From IMG/VR virus record IMGVR_UViG_3300020122_000665, positions 1 to 64,000 of that record: a stretch of DNA of 64,000 bases, one strand, 5' to 3'. The position numbers and the translations under genes are program-made. Origin of the DNA: a virus. Positions 39,416 through 47,571 of the stretch are shown here, piece after piece. The notes under the pieces are model-generated. The model was given only the letters and a program-made list of their open reading frames with translations, was not told the DNA's origin and made no database searches. Each line of letters starts with the position of its first letter. Positions within the stretch are counted from its first letter, which is position 1.

Positions 39416-40308
39416 TTCTTCTCCTGCTTCAGGCCGCTGGACTTGCGCAAGTTCGCGAGGATCTCCTCCGCCGGTGGAACCGGCTTCACGGGACGCGCGT
39501 CGGCGCGCTCGCGCTCCGTCTCCTCGTGCGTCTTGTGAGCGCGCGCCGGAGCGACGGTGGTAGCGGCGGCGGCCGGGATGACGTCGAGGTAGTCGCGCCA
39601 GCAGCCCATGAACGTTGCAAAGTGCTTGATGAACTTCACCTCGACGCCGCGCATCCCGGCGGCATAGTTCGCCACCGCCTTCCGCAGCGACTGGTAGTCC
39701 GCCTCCTTCGAGATCTGCTCTCGACAGAGCTTCATCCCGCGCGTCTTGCCCTCCTTGCGCGGGTAGAGCGAGTAGACCGCATCGAAGTCGAACTTCGGCG
39801 CTCGAGTCTGTCCTGAGAGCAGCGCAGCTTGAGGACTCGCGCTCTCTGTGTTTGTAGAAGAAGCTGCAACAGCAACTGCAACAGCAACTGCAGGGGAATG
39901 CGTTTCCGATGCAGGAGCACTGCGCCCGCTTTGATCCTGCACATGCGAAACTGATGCGTTCGCATGAGCGTCCCACCGGACCTTTGCGGCTCTCGTGTTC
40001 TTTTCCCGCTTATCCTCCTGCCGTTTTCTCTCAGCCTCCATCCGCGCCGAGACGAGACGATTCGTCGAGGAATCGTGGACGAAACGGTCGCCAATCTTCT
40101 TCCAAACGGGCCGGAAACGGTTGAGGTGCAGCCGACAAATCTCCGCCAAAGACACCTCGTCTGTCGGCAACCCGCCCTCGCGCCAGGCGAAGCAGAGGAG
40201 GTCGACGAACACCCCTTTCGCCTCGTGCCCGGCGAGGCTCATCTTCAGGTCGGCGAGCCAGTCGGCGGCGTAGAACGGGAACGCCGGCGCCTTTCCTTCG
40301 CGCGCCAC
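39412..40308 (-). CDS. DUF1376-type replication protein
   Basis: This 298-residue protein's N-terminal domain has FYAADWLADLKMSLAGHEAK and the pattern of DUF1376 proteins (about 10-95, with RLVSARMEAERKR). An Ala/Ser-rich linker leads to a C-terminal domain (FDAVYSLYPRKEGKTRGMKL) found in phage primosome or helicase-loading proteins. It lies just upstream of dnaB, overlapping its start. The GTG start at 40308 is not preceded by a strong ribosome site. Confidence 0.75.
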   Translation of the reverse strand: MAREGKAPAFPFYAADWLADLKMSLAGHEAKGVFVDLLCFAWREGGLPTDEVSLAEICRLHLNRFRPVWKKIGDRFVHDSSTNRLVSARMEAERKRQEDKREKNTRAAKVRWDAHANASVSHVQDQSGRSAPASETHSPAVAVAVAVAASSTNTESASPQAALLSGQTRAPKFDFDAVYSLYPRKEGKTRGMKLCREQISKEADYQSLRKAVANYAAGMRGVEVKFIKHFATFMGCWRDYLDVIPAAAATTVAPARAHKTHEETERERADARPVKPVPPAEEILANLRKSSGLKQEKK

Positions 40309-40539
40309 CTATCGCGCCCTCGACCCGAGCCACATCAGGAACCCGAGCAGCAGCAGCGCGAACGGCGCCGCAACCGCAATCACCATGCGCGGGCGCCAGA
40401 TCTTCCGGGGATGCATCCCGGCAATCGGCAGCGACTCCCACTGCCCCGCGACGCTCCTCGAGCGGATCCCGTCCGCTAGGACGTAGGACGCCGGACGCAG
40501 AGCACCGGCGTTGTCGCAGAAACGCACGTCGTCGTGCAT
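40309..40539 (-). CDS. Tail-anchored small membrane protein
   Basis: This 76-residue protein has one C-terminal membrane segment (VIAVAAPFALLLLGFLMWLG). The ATG at 40539 has GGAGGG upstream. Its stop directly abuts the next start. The function is unknown. Confidence 0.6.
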   Translation of the reverse strand: MHDDVRFCDNAGALRPASYVLADGIRSRSVAGQWESLPIAGMHPRKIWRPRMVIAVAAPFALLLLGFLMWLGSRAR

Positions 40540-40691
40540 CGAGCCCTCCGCGCGCCACGGTGACGCGCTCAACCTGCTTCAGTCCCTGTCGCCGGTCTTG
40601 CTCCGGCTCGTGGCTCAGGGCGTCGCTTCTTGCCGATGTCGATCGGCGGTCCGCTTCGGGACCAGAGCTTTCGGTGACTCCGTCACCCGCT

Positions 40692-40895
40692 CTACGTGTT
40701 CGCGTCGCCGTTCACCGAAGACAGGGGAACCAGCGTGTCGCCCTCTCCGACACGGTTCTCCGTCTGCACCCCCATTGCGGGCGCGTTGGATCGCGGGGGA
40801 GCGCGCGCTCGCCGCCGCTTCGTCGCGACCTCTCCCTCGGTCTTCATCTCACCAAGGGAGAGGCCAAAGACGACGCTGTAGAAGAGGAAGATCAT
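40692..40895 (-). CDS. Hypothetical small protein with signal-like N-terminus
   Basis: This 67-residue protein starts MIFLFYSVVFGLSLGEM, followed by a basic and then acidic stretch. A start at the Met at 40847 with GGTGAG is also possible. The function is unknown. The 152-nt gap after it (40540-40691) holds only a doubtful 23-codon frame. Confidence 0.45.
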   Translation of the reverse strand: MIFLFYSVVFGLSLGEMKTEGEVATKRRRARAPPRSNAPAMGVQTENRVGEGDTLVPLSSVNGDANT

Positions 40896-40907
40896 CTGCG
40901 ACGTCGA

Positions 40908-41795
40908 CTACTCGTCGTCGCTGCTGTCGAAGCCGCCCGCGAGCAGCGTCGGCTCCGGGTGACCGGCGAGCACCTCGAGGCCCGTCTTCGAGATCACCTC
41001 CTGGCGCACCGCCTGGAAGGCGTCCTTCACGATGAGGTGCGGCGTGACGAGCTCGTAGGCGAACTGCGGGCGGCCGCTGTTCAGGTTGAAGCGGAAGCGC
41101 GCCTCGACGCGGTAGAGCACGCCCGCCTCGAACACCGGGATGCCGAGGAGGAACGTCTTCGGGATCGGCGTCGAGGTCGTCTCGTGCTCGGTCTTGTTGA
41201 CGACGGAGAACTCGCCGGTCGACGGGTTGATCGAGCGCGAGAACTCGCCCTTGCTGCGGATGATGAGGTTGCGCGTCGTCTCGAGCAGCTTCGCGGGCGA
41301 CACGACGCCCACGTCCGCCGGCGTCGGCGCGGCGAGGTCGGCCATGTTGTCCTCGATGTGCTGGCCGATGTCGTCCTGCGACATCCACTTCCCGCTCTGG
41401 TCCTTCCACGTCTTCCACTGCACCGACAGCGGGCAGACGTAGATGGCGCGGTGGTCGCCCCACCGGGGATCCGCGGCGGCGCCCGCCTTGTGGTAGTTGA
41501 GGACCGCGGTGAGCTCGATCTGCTCGCTGTCGGCGTAGACGATGGATCCGTCGTCCTTGAAGCGCTGCACGTGCTTCACGAAGCTCTCGAGCTCGTGCAG
41601 GACGGCCGTGCCCGTGCGGCGCGACGGCTTCGTGGCGCGCTTCTCCTGCTCGTCGAGGAGGCCCTCGAGCGTCTTCAGCGTCATCCCGGCCGGCACGAGC
41701 GCGACGGGGATGTCGGCGATCACGCCGTGGCGACCTTCGAGGATCGCGAGTTGCGCGCCGGCGTCGAGCGCGACCTTGGTGTTCGGATTCTCCAT
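40908..41795 (-). CDS. DUF2303 family phage protein
   Basis: This 295-residue protein has VALVPAGMTLKTLEGLLDE (about 31-49), GTAVLHELESFVKHVQRF and ELTAVLNYHKAGAAADP, matching DUF2303 proteins common in phages near recombination genes. CAGGAGGG precedes the ATG at 41795. Biochemical function is not established. Confidence 0.75.
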   Translation of the reverse strand: MENPNTKVALDAGAQLAILEGRHGVIADIPVALVPAGMTLKTLEGLLDEQEKRATKPSRRTGTAVLHELESFVKHVQRFKDDGSIVYADSEQIELTAVLNYHKAGAAADPRWGDHRAIYVCPLSVQWKTWKDQSGKWMSQDDIGQHIEDNMADLAAPTPADVGVVSPAKLLETTRNLIIRSKGEFSRSINPSTGEFSVVNKTEHETTSTPIPKTFLLGIPVFEAGVLYRVEARFRFNLNSGRPQFAYELVTPHLIVKDAFQAVRQEVISKTGLEVLAGHPEPTLLAGGFDSSDDE

Positions 41796-41872
41796 GGATC
41801 AGCCCTCCTGGGCAGTGGTGGTGGTGGTGCGTGTTCCTTCGCGCGCCCGAGGCGCGCGGCGGCGTCTCGGAG

Positions 41873-42244
41873 CTACTCGGAGCGCGCCGGGCCGACGGCG
41901 CGCAGCGGCACCGGCTCGGCGGGCTTGTTGATGTCCTTCATCTCCTGCTGGCGGGGGTCGCTGCGCAGCAGGGCGCCGTTCTCGGCGGCGAAGTACATCG
42001 ACGCGTCGTTGACCGGCTGCGGCATCTTCACGCCGACCTTCGACTTGAGGACGATCATCGAACCCTCCTGGGTCAGATTGATCGTCAGCGTCAAGGCGCC
42101 GGACTTCTTCGTCTCCCGCACGCCGCGGACGACGGTGGCGAGCTGGTGCGTCAGCTGCGCGTTGAGGCGCCCCTCGTCGAGGTCGGCGAGGAACTTGTTG
42201 AAGTCGACGGGCGGCGGGGGAGCGGGCTTCGTCTTCTCGGTCAT
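41873..42244 (-). CDS. Conserved phage hypothetical protein
   Basis: This 123-residue protein (MTEKTKPAPPPPVDFNKFLA) has a beta-rich core (ALTLTINLTQEGSMIVLKSK). AAGGAG precedes the ATG at 42244. It lies just upstream of the DUF2303 gene, where such proteins are often paired. The function is unknown. Confidence 0.65.
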   Translation of the reverse strand: MTEKTKPAPPPPVDFNKFLADLDEGRLNAQLTHQLATVVRGVRETKKSGALTLTINLTQEGSMIVLKSKVGVKMPQPVNDASMYFAAENGALLRSDPRQQEMKDINKPAEPVPLRAVGPARSE

Positions 42245-42269
42245 CGTGCTCTCCTTGGTTGAAAGCGGT

Positions 42270-42473
42270 TCAGGCGGCGCGCGCCGCGGTGGTCTTCATC
42301 GTCGACAGGCGCCGGCCGCGCTCGCGCGCGGTCATGCGCGCCAGGTCGTCCCGCTCCTTGCGGTGGAGCGCGAGGCGTCGCGACAGCTCGTCGGTGGTGG
42401 GCTTCTTCGGATTCGCGGAGGGCACCGACTTCAGCACCCACCGACGGAGAATCTTCGCGGTCTTCTCGTTCAC
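42270..42473 (-). CDS. Small basic protein
   Basis: This 67-residue Arg-rich protein (MNEKTAKILRRWVLKSV and so on) starts at GTG 42473, with GGAGGAG upstream and overlap with the preceding stop. The function is unknown. Confidence 0.6.
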   Translation of the reverse strand: MNEKTAKILRRWVLKSVPSANPKKPTTDELSRRLALHRKERDDLARMTARERGRRLSTMKTTAARAA

Positions 42474-42706
42474 GTGGCTCCTCCTTGGCGGACCCTTCGT
42501 TTGTCGTCGGCGAGCTGCTTCCGGTAGCGGTGCACGAGCTTCTCGACGACAGCGGCCTGCTTCACGCTGAGTGGACCGACGAGGCCTCTCACGTCGCGAA
42601 CGAAGCGCTTGGTGAACGTCGCCGGCGCGAAGGTGCATCCCGCGAGCGCGCGCACCGCATCCTGGTGCGTCGTGAAACCGCGCTCGCCCATCGCATTCGC
42701 GATCAC
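42470..42706 (-). CDS. Hypothetical basic protein
   Basis: This 78-residue helical, basic protein has a GTG start overlapping the RusA-like stop (GTGA). It contains VKQAAVVEKLVHRYRKQL. The function is unknown. Confidence 0.6.
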   Translation of the reverse strand: MIANAMGERGFTTHQDAVRALAGCTFAPATFTKRFVRDVRGLVGPLSVKQAAVVEKLVHRYRKQLADDKRRVRQGGAT

Positions 42707-43206
42707 GCCGCGGCCTCGACTTCGACGAGTATTCGCGGGCGCTCCCTGTCAAGCTCGAGGCGCGACCCGTCCCATCCTCGAATCAGCGAATCGTTGACGA
42801 TGAACCCGGCGCGCTGCAGGTAGTCGCCAAGCCCCTTCAGATAGTTGTCGAGGTCCGCCTTGACGGCGCGCGAGCGGTAGAACGTCGCCTTGACGATCAC
42901 CGGCACCTGCACCGTGCCGAAAATGGCGCGGCGGATCTCGGGAACCTGCTCCATCGCAGCGTGAAACCACCGACGGTAAGTTGCGCTCGGGACCGTGCCG
43001 CTACCCGACCGACTGTTGCCCTTCGTCCTCGGAGCGCCTTCGATGGTGAAGATCCACCCGAGGTTCGCGGGCTCGAGCGCGGCGACGGGCGGCTGCGCGC
43101 GCTTCACGGGGCGCCGCTTCGGCGCCGCGACGCCGGCAACGCGCGGGTCTCCCTTCGCCCGCAGCGAGGCGATCAAGGCGTTGCCCCACTGGCCGCGATT
43201 GGCCAC
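42703..43206 (-). CDS. rusA: RusA-like Holliday-junction resolvase
   Basis: The C-terminal half of this 167-residue protein has DLDNYLKGLGDYLQRAGFIV and DSLIRGWDGSRLEL, matching RusA family motifs (D-x-DN-x-K...L...G-hyd-hyd-x-DD). The family's last acidic pair reads ND-x-x-I here. RusA is a metal-dependent nuclease that resolves Holliday junctions during phage recombination. An N-terminal extension of about 45 residues is basic and Pro-rich. The GTG at 43206 follows TGAGGA. Confidence 0.75.
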   Translation of the reverse strand: MANRGQWGNALIASLRAKGDPRVAGVAAPKRRPVKRAQPPVAALEPANLGWIFTIEGAPRTKGNSRSGSGTVPSATYRRWFHAAMEQVPEIRRAIFGTVQVPVIVKATFYRSRAVKADLDNYLKGLGDYLQRAGFIVNDSLIRGWDGSRLELDRERPRILVEVEAAA

Positions 43207-43209
43207 TCC

Positions 43210-43467
43210 TCAGACCTCTCCGCGGGGCCGGCGCGAATCGTGGCGCTTGGGACACCACGTCGGCGATCGGTCGTCGTCGTGAGCTACTGCGCGCCTGCTC
43301 AGGTTGCGCGCACTCGTGCGAGCACCTACGTTCACGAGATGCGCGTTCGGTTCACTACCGAAAGACGAGTCGCTCTCCGAGGCGAGGTGCGGGCGGTCGT
43401 CAGCGCGCGCGACAACGAGGTCCGCACGACGATCAAGACGCCACCAGCCAGAAAAGACTTGCCGCAC
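43210..43467 (-). CDS. Doubtful hypothetical protein after the Cro-like gene
   Basis: This 85-residue frame starts with GTG 1 nt after the Cro-like stop and ends just before RusA. It is Arg/Asp/Ser-rich with no domain. Position supports it and composition does not. Otherwise this 260-nt stretch would hold no gene. Confidence 0.35.
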   Translation of the reverse strand: MRQVFSGWWRLDRRADLVVARADDRPHLASESDSSFGSEPNAHLVNVGARTSARNLSRRAVAHDDDRSPTWCPKRHDSRRPRGEV

Positions 43468-43468
43468 G

Positions 43469-43729
43469 CTAAGCCGCCGCGCGCGCCGCGACGAGCTGAT
43501 CGATCACGTCGTCGAGCTCCGGGTGAGCTTTCGTGACGGGGACCGCACCGTCGGTAACGAGGTGGATGCGGACGGCGATCCGGATGCTCGGGATGCGCCC
43601 GCCGCCAGCCTCGGGGCCGCGCGTGTACTTCGAGACCTCGGGCTGCTCGACGCCGATCAACCGAGCGAACTCGGTTTGGGTGACGTCGTTCTTCTTCAGC
43701 CAGCCGTCCAGCAGGGCAGCGTAGTTCAT
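43469..43729 (-). CDS. Cro-like HTH regulator
   Basis: This 86-residue protein has an XRE/Cro-type HTH in residues 12-45 (LKKNDVTQTEFARLIGVEQP, EVSKYTRG), followed by the segment RIAVRIHLVTDGAVPVTKAH typical of Cro/YdaS-type phage regulators. The ATG at 43729 is about 36 nt from the -35 of the operator promoter with no ribosome site, so the mRNA may be leaderless. It is divergent from the CI-like gene, as in lambdoid switch regions. Confidence 0.7.
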   Translation of the reverse strand: MNYAALLDGWLKKNDVTQTEFARLIGVEQPEVSKYTRGPEAGGGRIPSIRIAVRIHLVTDGAVPVTKAHPELDDVIDQLVAARAAA

Positions 43730-43736
43730 GCCTACG

Positions 43737-43765
43737 CAGTTAGCCTGCACTAGTGCAGCGGTCAA
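43737..43765 (-). promoter_or_regulatory. Operator-bearing promoter of the Cro-like/replication operon
   Basis: On the minus strand, TTGACC (43765-43760), then GCT, then GCACTAGTGC (43756-43747, extending to the 12-bp palindrome TGCACTAGTGCA), then TAACTG 17 nt from the -35. It lies between the two divergent regulators. Confidence 0.75.
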
Positions 43766-43816
43766 TCTTATTTTTGAAGTTGCATCGTGAACATGACCTA
43801 TGGCACGGTGTACTAC

Positions 43817-44311
43817 ATGAGTCGCGAAGCGGGTTTAACCGCCGATGAGCGGGAGAGAGAAATCGTGCAGAAAAACTGCATTCGCTTCCGGCACGAGCTC
43901 GGCGAAGCGCTCGGCATCGACGTGTCGCAGCAGATGGTTGCAGACATGTCCGGCCTGTCGCTCGACGCCGTGCGAGGATTCGAGCAGGGGCGCCGCGTTC
44001 CCGAGCGGAAGTCGATCATCAAGCTCAGCGCGGTCTTCGGTCGCCCGTTCGAGCACTTCCTCGACGCGGACCCACCTCCGCCCGATCCGGCGAAGCGCAA
44101 GGCGTGGTTCGTCCATCGGAAGGTGCTCGGGAAGGCCCCGGCCGGGCTCGAGGAAGCGATCGACGGAATCATTGCCCGCTATCGGGCCATCTCCGACGTG
44201 ATCCCGGGAACGACGGTGCGGGGCTCGGTCTCCGCGCGCGGAGCCGAGAAGCTCCGCCAGGCGGCTGCTAGTGGTGCGCGCGGGACGCGGTCGCCACGAA
44301 AGAAGAAGTGA
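43817..44311 (+). CDS. CI-like HTH repressor
   Basis: This 164-residue protein has an XRE HTH in about residues 20-80 (RFRHELGEALGIDVSQQMVA, SLDAVRGFEQGRRVPERKS). The C-terminal half carries no LexA-type protease, unlike lambda CI. A GTG at 43787 and an ATG at 43793 are possible upstream starts; 43817 is chosen because TTGAAG (43774) and CCTATG are placed about 40 nt upstream. It is divergent from the Cro-like gene across a GCACTAGTGC site, so it is the likely repressor of that site and of the other three. Confidence 0.65.
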   Translation: MSREAGLTADEREREIVQKNCIRFRHELGEALGIDVSQQMVADMSGLSLDAVRGFEQGRRVPERKSIIKLSAVFGRPFEHFLDADPPPPDPAKRKAWFVHRKVLGKAPAGLEEAIDGIIARYRAISDVIPGTTVRGSVSARGAEKLRQAAASGARGTRSPRKKK

Positions 44312-44663
44312 CGCTCTGCCGCGCGGCGAGCGCCATCGCCGCCAGGACGTCGTTGTCGCCCTTCTCGACGTAGCCGAACACCTTCGCCCGCTCTGCCCTC
44401 TTCTGGTCGGCCTCGTCGTAGTGGCCGGTCATGATCACGATCTCCGCGCGCGGGCAGACCTTGCGGAAGCTCTCGATCGCGTCAATTCCTGTCCCCATTG
44501 ACGAGCCACGAAACCAGACGTCAAGGAGGATCACCGACGGCTGCCAATCCTCGGCAGCTCTCAGTCCTTCCTCGATGCAGCGCGCGGTGCGCGTCTCACC
44601 GTCGAGACATCGTTGCAGGCGAGCGCGGAATGCGTCGTCGTCGTCCACGATAAGGGTCGTCAT
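44268..44663 (-). CDS. Stand-alone response-regulator receiver domain
   Basis: This 131-residue CheY-like domain has the acidic pocket LIVDDDDAFRARL (about 4-16), the phospho-acceptor in ILLDVWF (about 53), the conserved Thr in IVIMTGHYDEAD (about 83) and the Lys in VFGYVEKGD (about 105). It has no output domain. The ATG at 44663 follows GGAGATGG. Its 3' end overlaps the CI-like gene by 44 nt on the other strand, so the two mRNAs are complementary there. It might link phage regulation to host two-component signals. Confidence 0.75.
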   Translation of the reverse strand: MTTLIVDDDDAFRARLQRCLDGETRTARCIEEGLRAAEDWQPSVILLDVWFRGSSMGTGIDAIESFRKVCPRAEIVIMTGHYDEADQKRAERAKVFGYVEKGDNDVLAAMALAARQSVTSSFVATASRAHH

Positions 44664-44821
44664 CCCGCCATCTCCCCGCAGATGAATCAAAAGTAATCGA
44701 TAGTCCCACACCCGCGTCGCTTCCGTCGGTCAGCCCCCATACACATCACATAAACGAAGCCGAAGCACGTCCTACGTGTGATGCCGTTTGGATCTTTCTT
44801 GGCTAGCTCGAACGATTCTTA

Positions 44822-44850
44822 TTGACTGCTGCACTAGTACGAGTTAGCTT
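44822..44850 (+). promoter_or_regulatory. Operator-bearing promoter of the recombination/integration operon
   Basis: TTGACT (44822-44827), then GCT, then GCACTAGTAC (44831-44840, one base off), then TAGCTT 17 nt from the -35. Unlike the others, it has a normal leader with GGAGGAAGCA before the ATG at 44892. Confidence 0.7.
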
Positions 44851-44891
44851 AGCTCCATCGTCCTAGATCGGGACGAAGGAGGAAGCAGGCA

Positions 44892-46109
44892 ATGGATGGA
44901 GAGTCGCCGTTCGCTCTCGTGAAGAGCGAATATCAGGGTCTCACGATGACGTGCTCGCCGGCCGAGGCGAAGCGCCGGATGCAGGAGCTCCAGGGCTTCG
45001 TGCAACAGGCAATGGTCGAAGGCGTCGACTTCGGCGTCATCCCGGGCACGAGGGAGAAATCGCTCTGGCAGTCCGGCGCGCAGAAGCTCTGCGAGATGTA
45101 CGGGCTCGCGGTCGACTTCGTCATCGAGGAGAAGAGCGAGGACTGGGAGCGCGGCTTTTTCCACTACCGCGTCAAGTGCGTGCTCCGCGACCGCCGGAGC
45201 AACGTCCTCGTCGGCGTCGGATACGGCTCCTGCAACAGCAAGGAGAAGAAGTACGCGGGTCGGTGGGTGCCCGAGGCCGACGTCGGGTCGTGGTTCGACA
45301 AGACGAAACTCCGCCAGCGCGAGGGGACCTCGTGGCTGTGGAAGAGCAAGGTCCCGGCGGGCATCGACATCGCGAAGCTGCCGACCGAGGAGAGAGACGG
45401 CCGGGAAGGCAGCAAGTACACCGTCTACGGGGTGACGATGAAGCAGTTCTTCGTCCCCAACGAGGACGTGTGCGACCTCGTCAACACCTTCCTCAAGATG
45501 GCGTGCAAGCGCTCGCACGTGCACGCGACGCTCGCCGTCACCCGCTCGGGCGGCGTCTTCGGCCAGGATCTCGAAGACCTGCCGCCGGAGGTCATCGGAG
45601 CGGCGGCGGGGCGGCGCTCGTGGGAAGTCCTCGAGGTCGATGTGACGGAGGAGACGACCGGGTCCTCGTCGCCCCCGGCGGCGAGCGTGGTGACGACGCC
45701 GTCGAAGGAGCCGGCTCCCAAGGTCGACCTCGCGGCGAAGCTCAACGAGATCCTGGCTGCGCTCAAGGCCTCGACGACCGAGGAGGAGATGAGGGAGAAC
45801 GCGAAGCAGGCTGGCGCCGCCTTCGCTGAAGGCTCGAAAGAGCGGAATCAGTACGGCGCCGCGTTCAGGGCGCACCGCGACGGGCTCGTCGATGTGAAGG
45901 CGCGGGACGCCGCGGCGGAAGAGGCCCGCGACGTCCTGCAGCGCTTCTGGACCGACAAGCTCGAAGCCTGCAAGACGCAGGAGGCCGTGACGCAGCTCGA
46001 GAAGGAGACGCCCGACAACCTCGGGCGCCAGGACGCGGAGTGGATCGCCCACGCCTTCTCGGAGCGTCGCAAGGCGATCACCAGGGCCGCGACGACGGCG
46101 GCCGCCTGA
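44892..46109 (+). CDS. Conserved phage protein, possible ssDNA-annealing factor
   Basis: This 405-residue protein has a region (about 40-125) with DFGVIPGTREKSLWQSGAQK, LCEMYGLAVDF and GVGYGSCNSKEKKYAGRWV, a conserved block found in phage and mobile-element proteins next to exonucleases. The C-terminal 180 residues are Ala/Glu-rich and helical. It directly precedes the PD-(D/E)XK exonuclease (TGATG), the arrangement of annealase plus exonuclease pairs. A Rad52-like role is inferred from context only. Confidence 0.55.
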   Translation: MDGESPFALVKSEYQGLTMTCSPAEAKRRMQELQGFVQQAMVEGVDFGVIPGTREKSLWQSGAQKLCEMYGLAVDFVIEEKSEDWERGFFHYRVKCVLRDRRSNVLVGVGYGSCNSKEKKYAGRWVPEADVGSWFDKTKLRQREGTSWLWKSKVPAGIDIAKLPTEERDGREGSKYTVYGVTMKQFFVPNEDVCDLVNTFLKMACKRSHVHATLAVTRSGGVFGQDLEDLPPEVIGAAAGRRSWEVLEVDVTEETTGSSSPPAASVVTTPSKEPAPKVDLAAKLNEILAALKASTTEEEMRENAKQAGAAFAEGSKERNQYGAAFRAHRDGLVDVKARDAAAEEARDVLQRFWTDKLEACKTQEAVTQLEKETPDNLGRQDAEWIAHAFSERRKAITRAATTAAA

Positions 46110-47425
46110 TGTGCGGCCGGCGACAGGGCGCTCCTCTCCCGCTGCTGCCCACGGCGAGCGCGCTCCCGCGAGCGATGCTGTGTCCACCGTCGGTGTTTCT
46201 GCCCCGCGTCGACGACGTGGTCGACAGCGAGTGGGCGGCCTACGGCAACGGCGCGCACGCGTTCATGGTGCGCGCCGAGGAGGTCGGCCGCGAAGCGGCG
46301 CTCGAGGAGATTCCTGCGGACGCGTCGTGGCGCAACCTCTGCGAGCAGATCCCGCTCGAGAAGCTGCCAAAGGGCGGCCGATACGAGGTGTCTCTCAGGT
46401 GGAACCACCGCACCGGGAAGGCGCGCATCCTCGGCTACGACCTCAAGCCGCACGCGGGAGGCACCTACCCGCCGAGGGAGGATGCCGCGGACTACGACGG
46501 GACGGCGGACCTCGTCGCGACGGTCATGCTGCCCGACGGCACGAAGGCGGTGCTGGTAATCGACTTCAAGAGCGGCTACCGGCGCATCGGCCTGGCGGTC
46601 GATCACAAGCAGGTCAGGTTCCTGGCGCTCGCCGCGGCGCGCGCCCTCGGCGTCGACCACGCGATCGTCGCGCTGGTCTATCTGCGCGACGACGGGTCGC
46701 TGCCGTGGAACGAGGCGCAGCTCGACTTCATTTCGCTCCTGCAGGTCGAGGAGGAGATGGTCGCGCTCGCCAACGAGATCGAGCGGTCGTGGCTGCGCTA
46801 CGAGGCGGGCCTCGGCGTCGACGTCAAGAAAGGGAAGTGCACCTACTGCCCCGCCTACGACTCGTGCCCGGCGAACGTGAAGCTCGCGGGAGCGATCGTC
46901 GCCGAGACGCAGGCGATCGTGAAGCTCGTCGCCGAGAACGCGACGGTCTTCGTCGACGAGGGAAAGGGACTCGTCGAGCGGATGTCGGACGAGAGCGTGT
47001 TCTCCAACGAGGCGGCGGGAGTCGCGCTCTCGCGCGTGCTCCTGGTCGAAGAGCTGCTCAAGCGTGTCAAGCCGGTCCTGAAGGATCGCGCGCGCCGCGC
47101 CCCGCTGCCGCATCCCGACGGCGAGCACGAGTGGCGCGAGGTCGAGGTGCCGGATACCGCGCTCGATGCGGCCGTCGTGCAGAAGGTCGTCACGGAGAAG
47201 CACGGCGAGAAGGCCGGAGCGGAGGTGGTCCAGCTGACGACGTCGCAGAAGGCAATCGAGAACGTGCTGCGACCGATCGCCAAGAAGGGAAAGCTCGCGG
47301 CCATGAAGCGCGACGTGCTCTCCGCCGTCGAGGTGGCAGGCGGCCTCACCAAGACGATCGGGACCGAGGTGAAGCTCGTACCGATCGCCGCGACGCAAAA
47401 AGCCCTCAAGCGGGCCGCGAAGTAG
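46109..47425 (+). CDS. PD-(D/E)XK exonuclease with Fe-S-type Cys cluster (Cas4/RecB-like)
   Basis: This 438-residue protein has nuclease-core residues in YDGTADLVATV (about 129, catalytic Asp) and VLVIDFKSGYRR (about 148-159, D-x-K), followed by QVRFLALAAARAL. Four cysteines (AMLCPP near the N-terminus and CTYCPAYDSCPA near 245) match the C...CxxC...C cluster of Cas4/AddB-type nucleases. It probably makes 3' overhangs for recombination with the preceding protein. The C-terminal 130 residues are helical and lack the motif. Confidence 0.75.
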   Translation: MCGRRQGAPLPLLPTASALPRAMLCPPSVFLPRVDDVVDSEWAAYGNGAHAFMVRAEEVGREAALEEIPADASWRNLCEQIPLEKLPKGGRYEVSLRWNHRTGKARILGYDLKPHAGGTYPPREDAADYDGTADLVATVMLPDGTKAVLVIDFKSGYRRIGLAVDHKQVRFLALAAARALGVDHAIVALVYLRDDGSLPWNEAQLDFISLLQVEEEMVALANEIERSWLRYEAGLGVDVKKGKCTYCPAYDSCPANVKLAGAIVAETQAIVKLVAENATVFVDEGKGLVERMSDESVFSNEAAGVALSRVLLVEELLKRVKPVLKDRARRAPLPHPDGEHEWREVEVPDTALDAAVVQKVVTEKHGEKAGAEVVQLTTSQKAIENVLRPIAKKGKLAAMKRDVLSAVEVAGGLTKTIGTEVKLVPIAATQKALKRAAK

Positions 47426-47433
47426 GAGGCGTG

Positions 47434-47571
47434 GTGGAGAAGGAACGGATCAGAGAGCTCGCCGAAGAGGCAGCTCAGAGTATCGAGGGGACGGCGATCC
47501 GCGGCGACGCGCTCGCGCGCTTCCTCGAAGCGTTCATCGCCGAGGTGCTCGTCGAAGCGTGCACCAAGTGA
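47434..47571 (+). CDS. Small acidic helical protein
   Basis: This 45-residue protein has AGGAGG upstream and overlaps the next start (GTGA). A GTG 3 nt upstream is an alternative start. The function is unknown. Confidence 0.5.
   Translation: MEKERIRELAEEAAQSIEGTAIRGDALARFLEAFIAEVLVEACTK

Noticed and set aside
40560-42527. Open frame of 655 codons on the plus strand
   Set aside because: It is antisense to DUF2303 and neighbours and has shadow-type composition.
43304-43753. Plus-strand 149-codon frame across the Cro-like gene
   Set aside because: It is antisense to the Cro-like HTH gene and covers its promoter and operator; no ribosome site.
45848-47398. Open frame of 516 codons on the minus strand
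   Set aside because: Antisense to the exonuclease with motifs; composition of a shadow frame.
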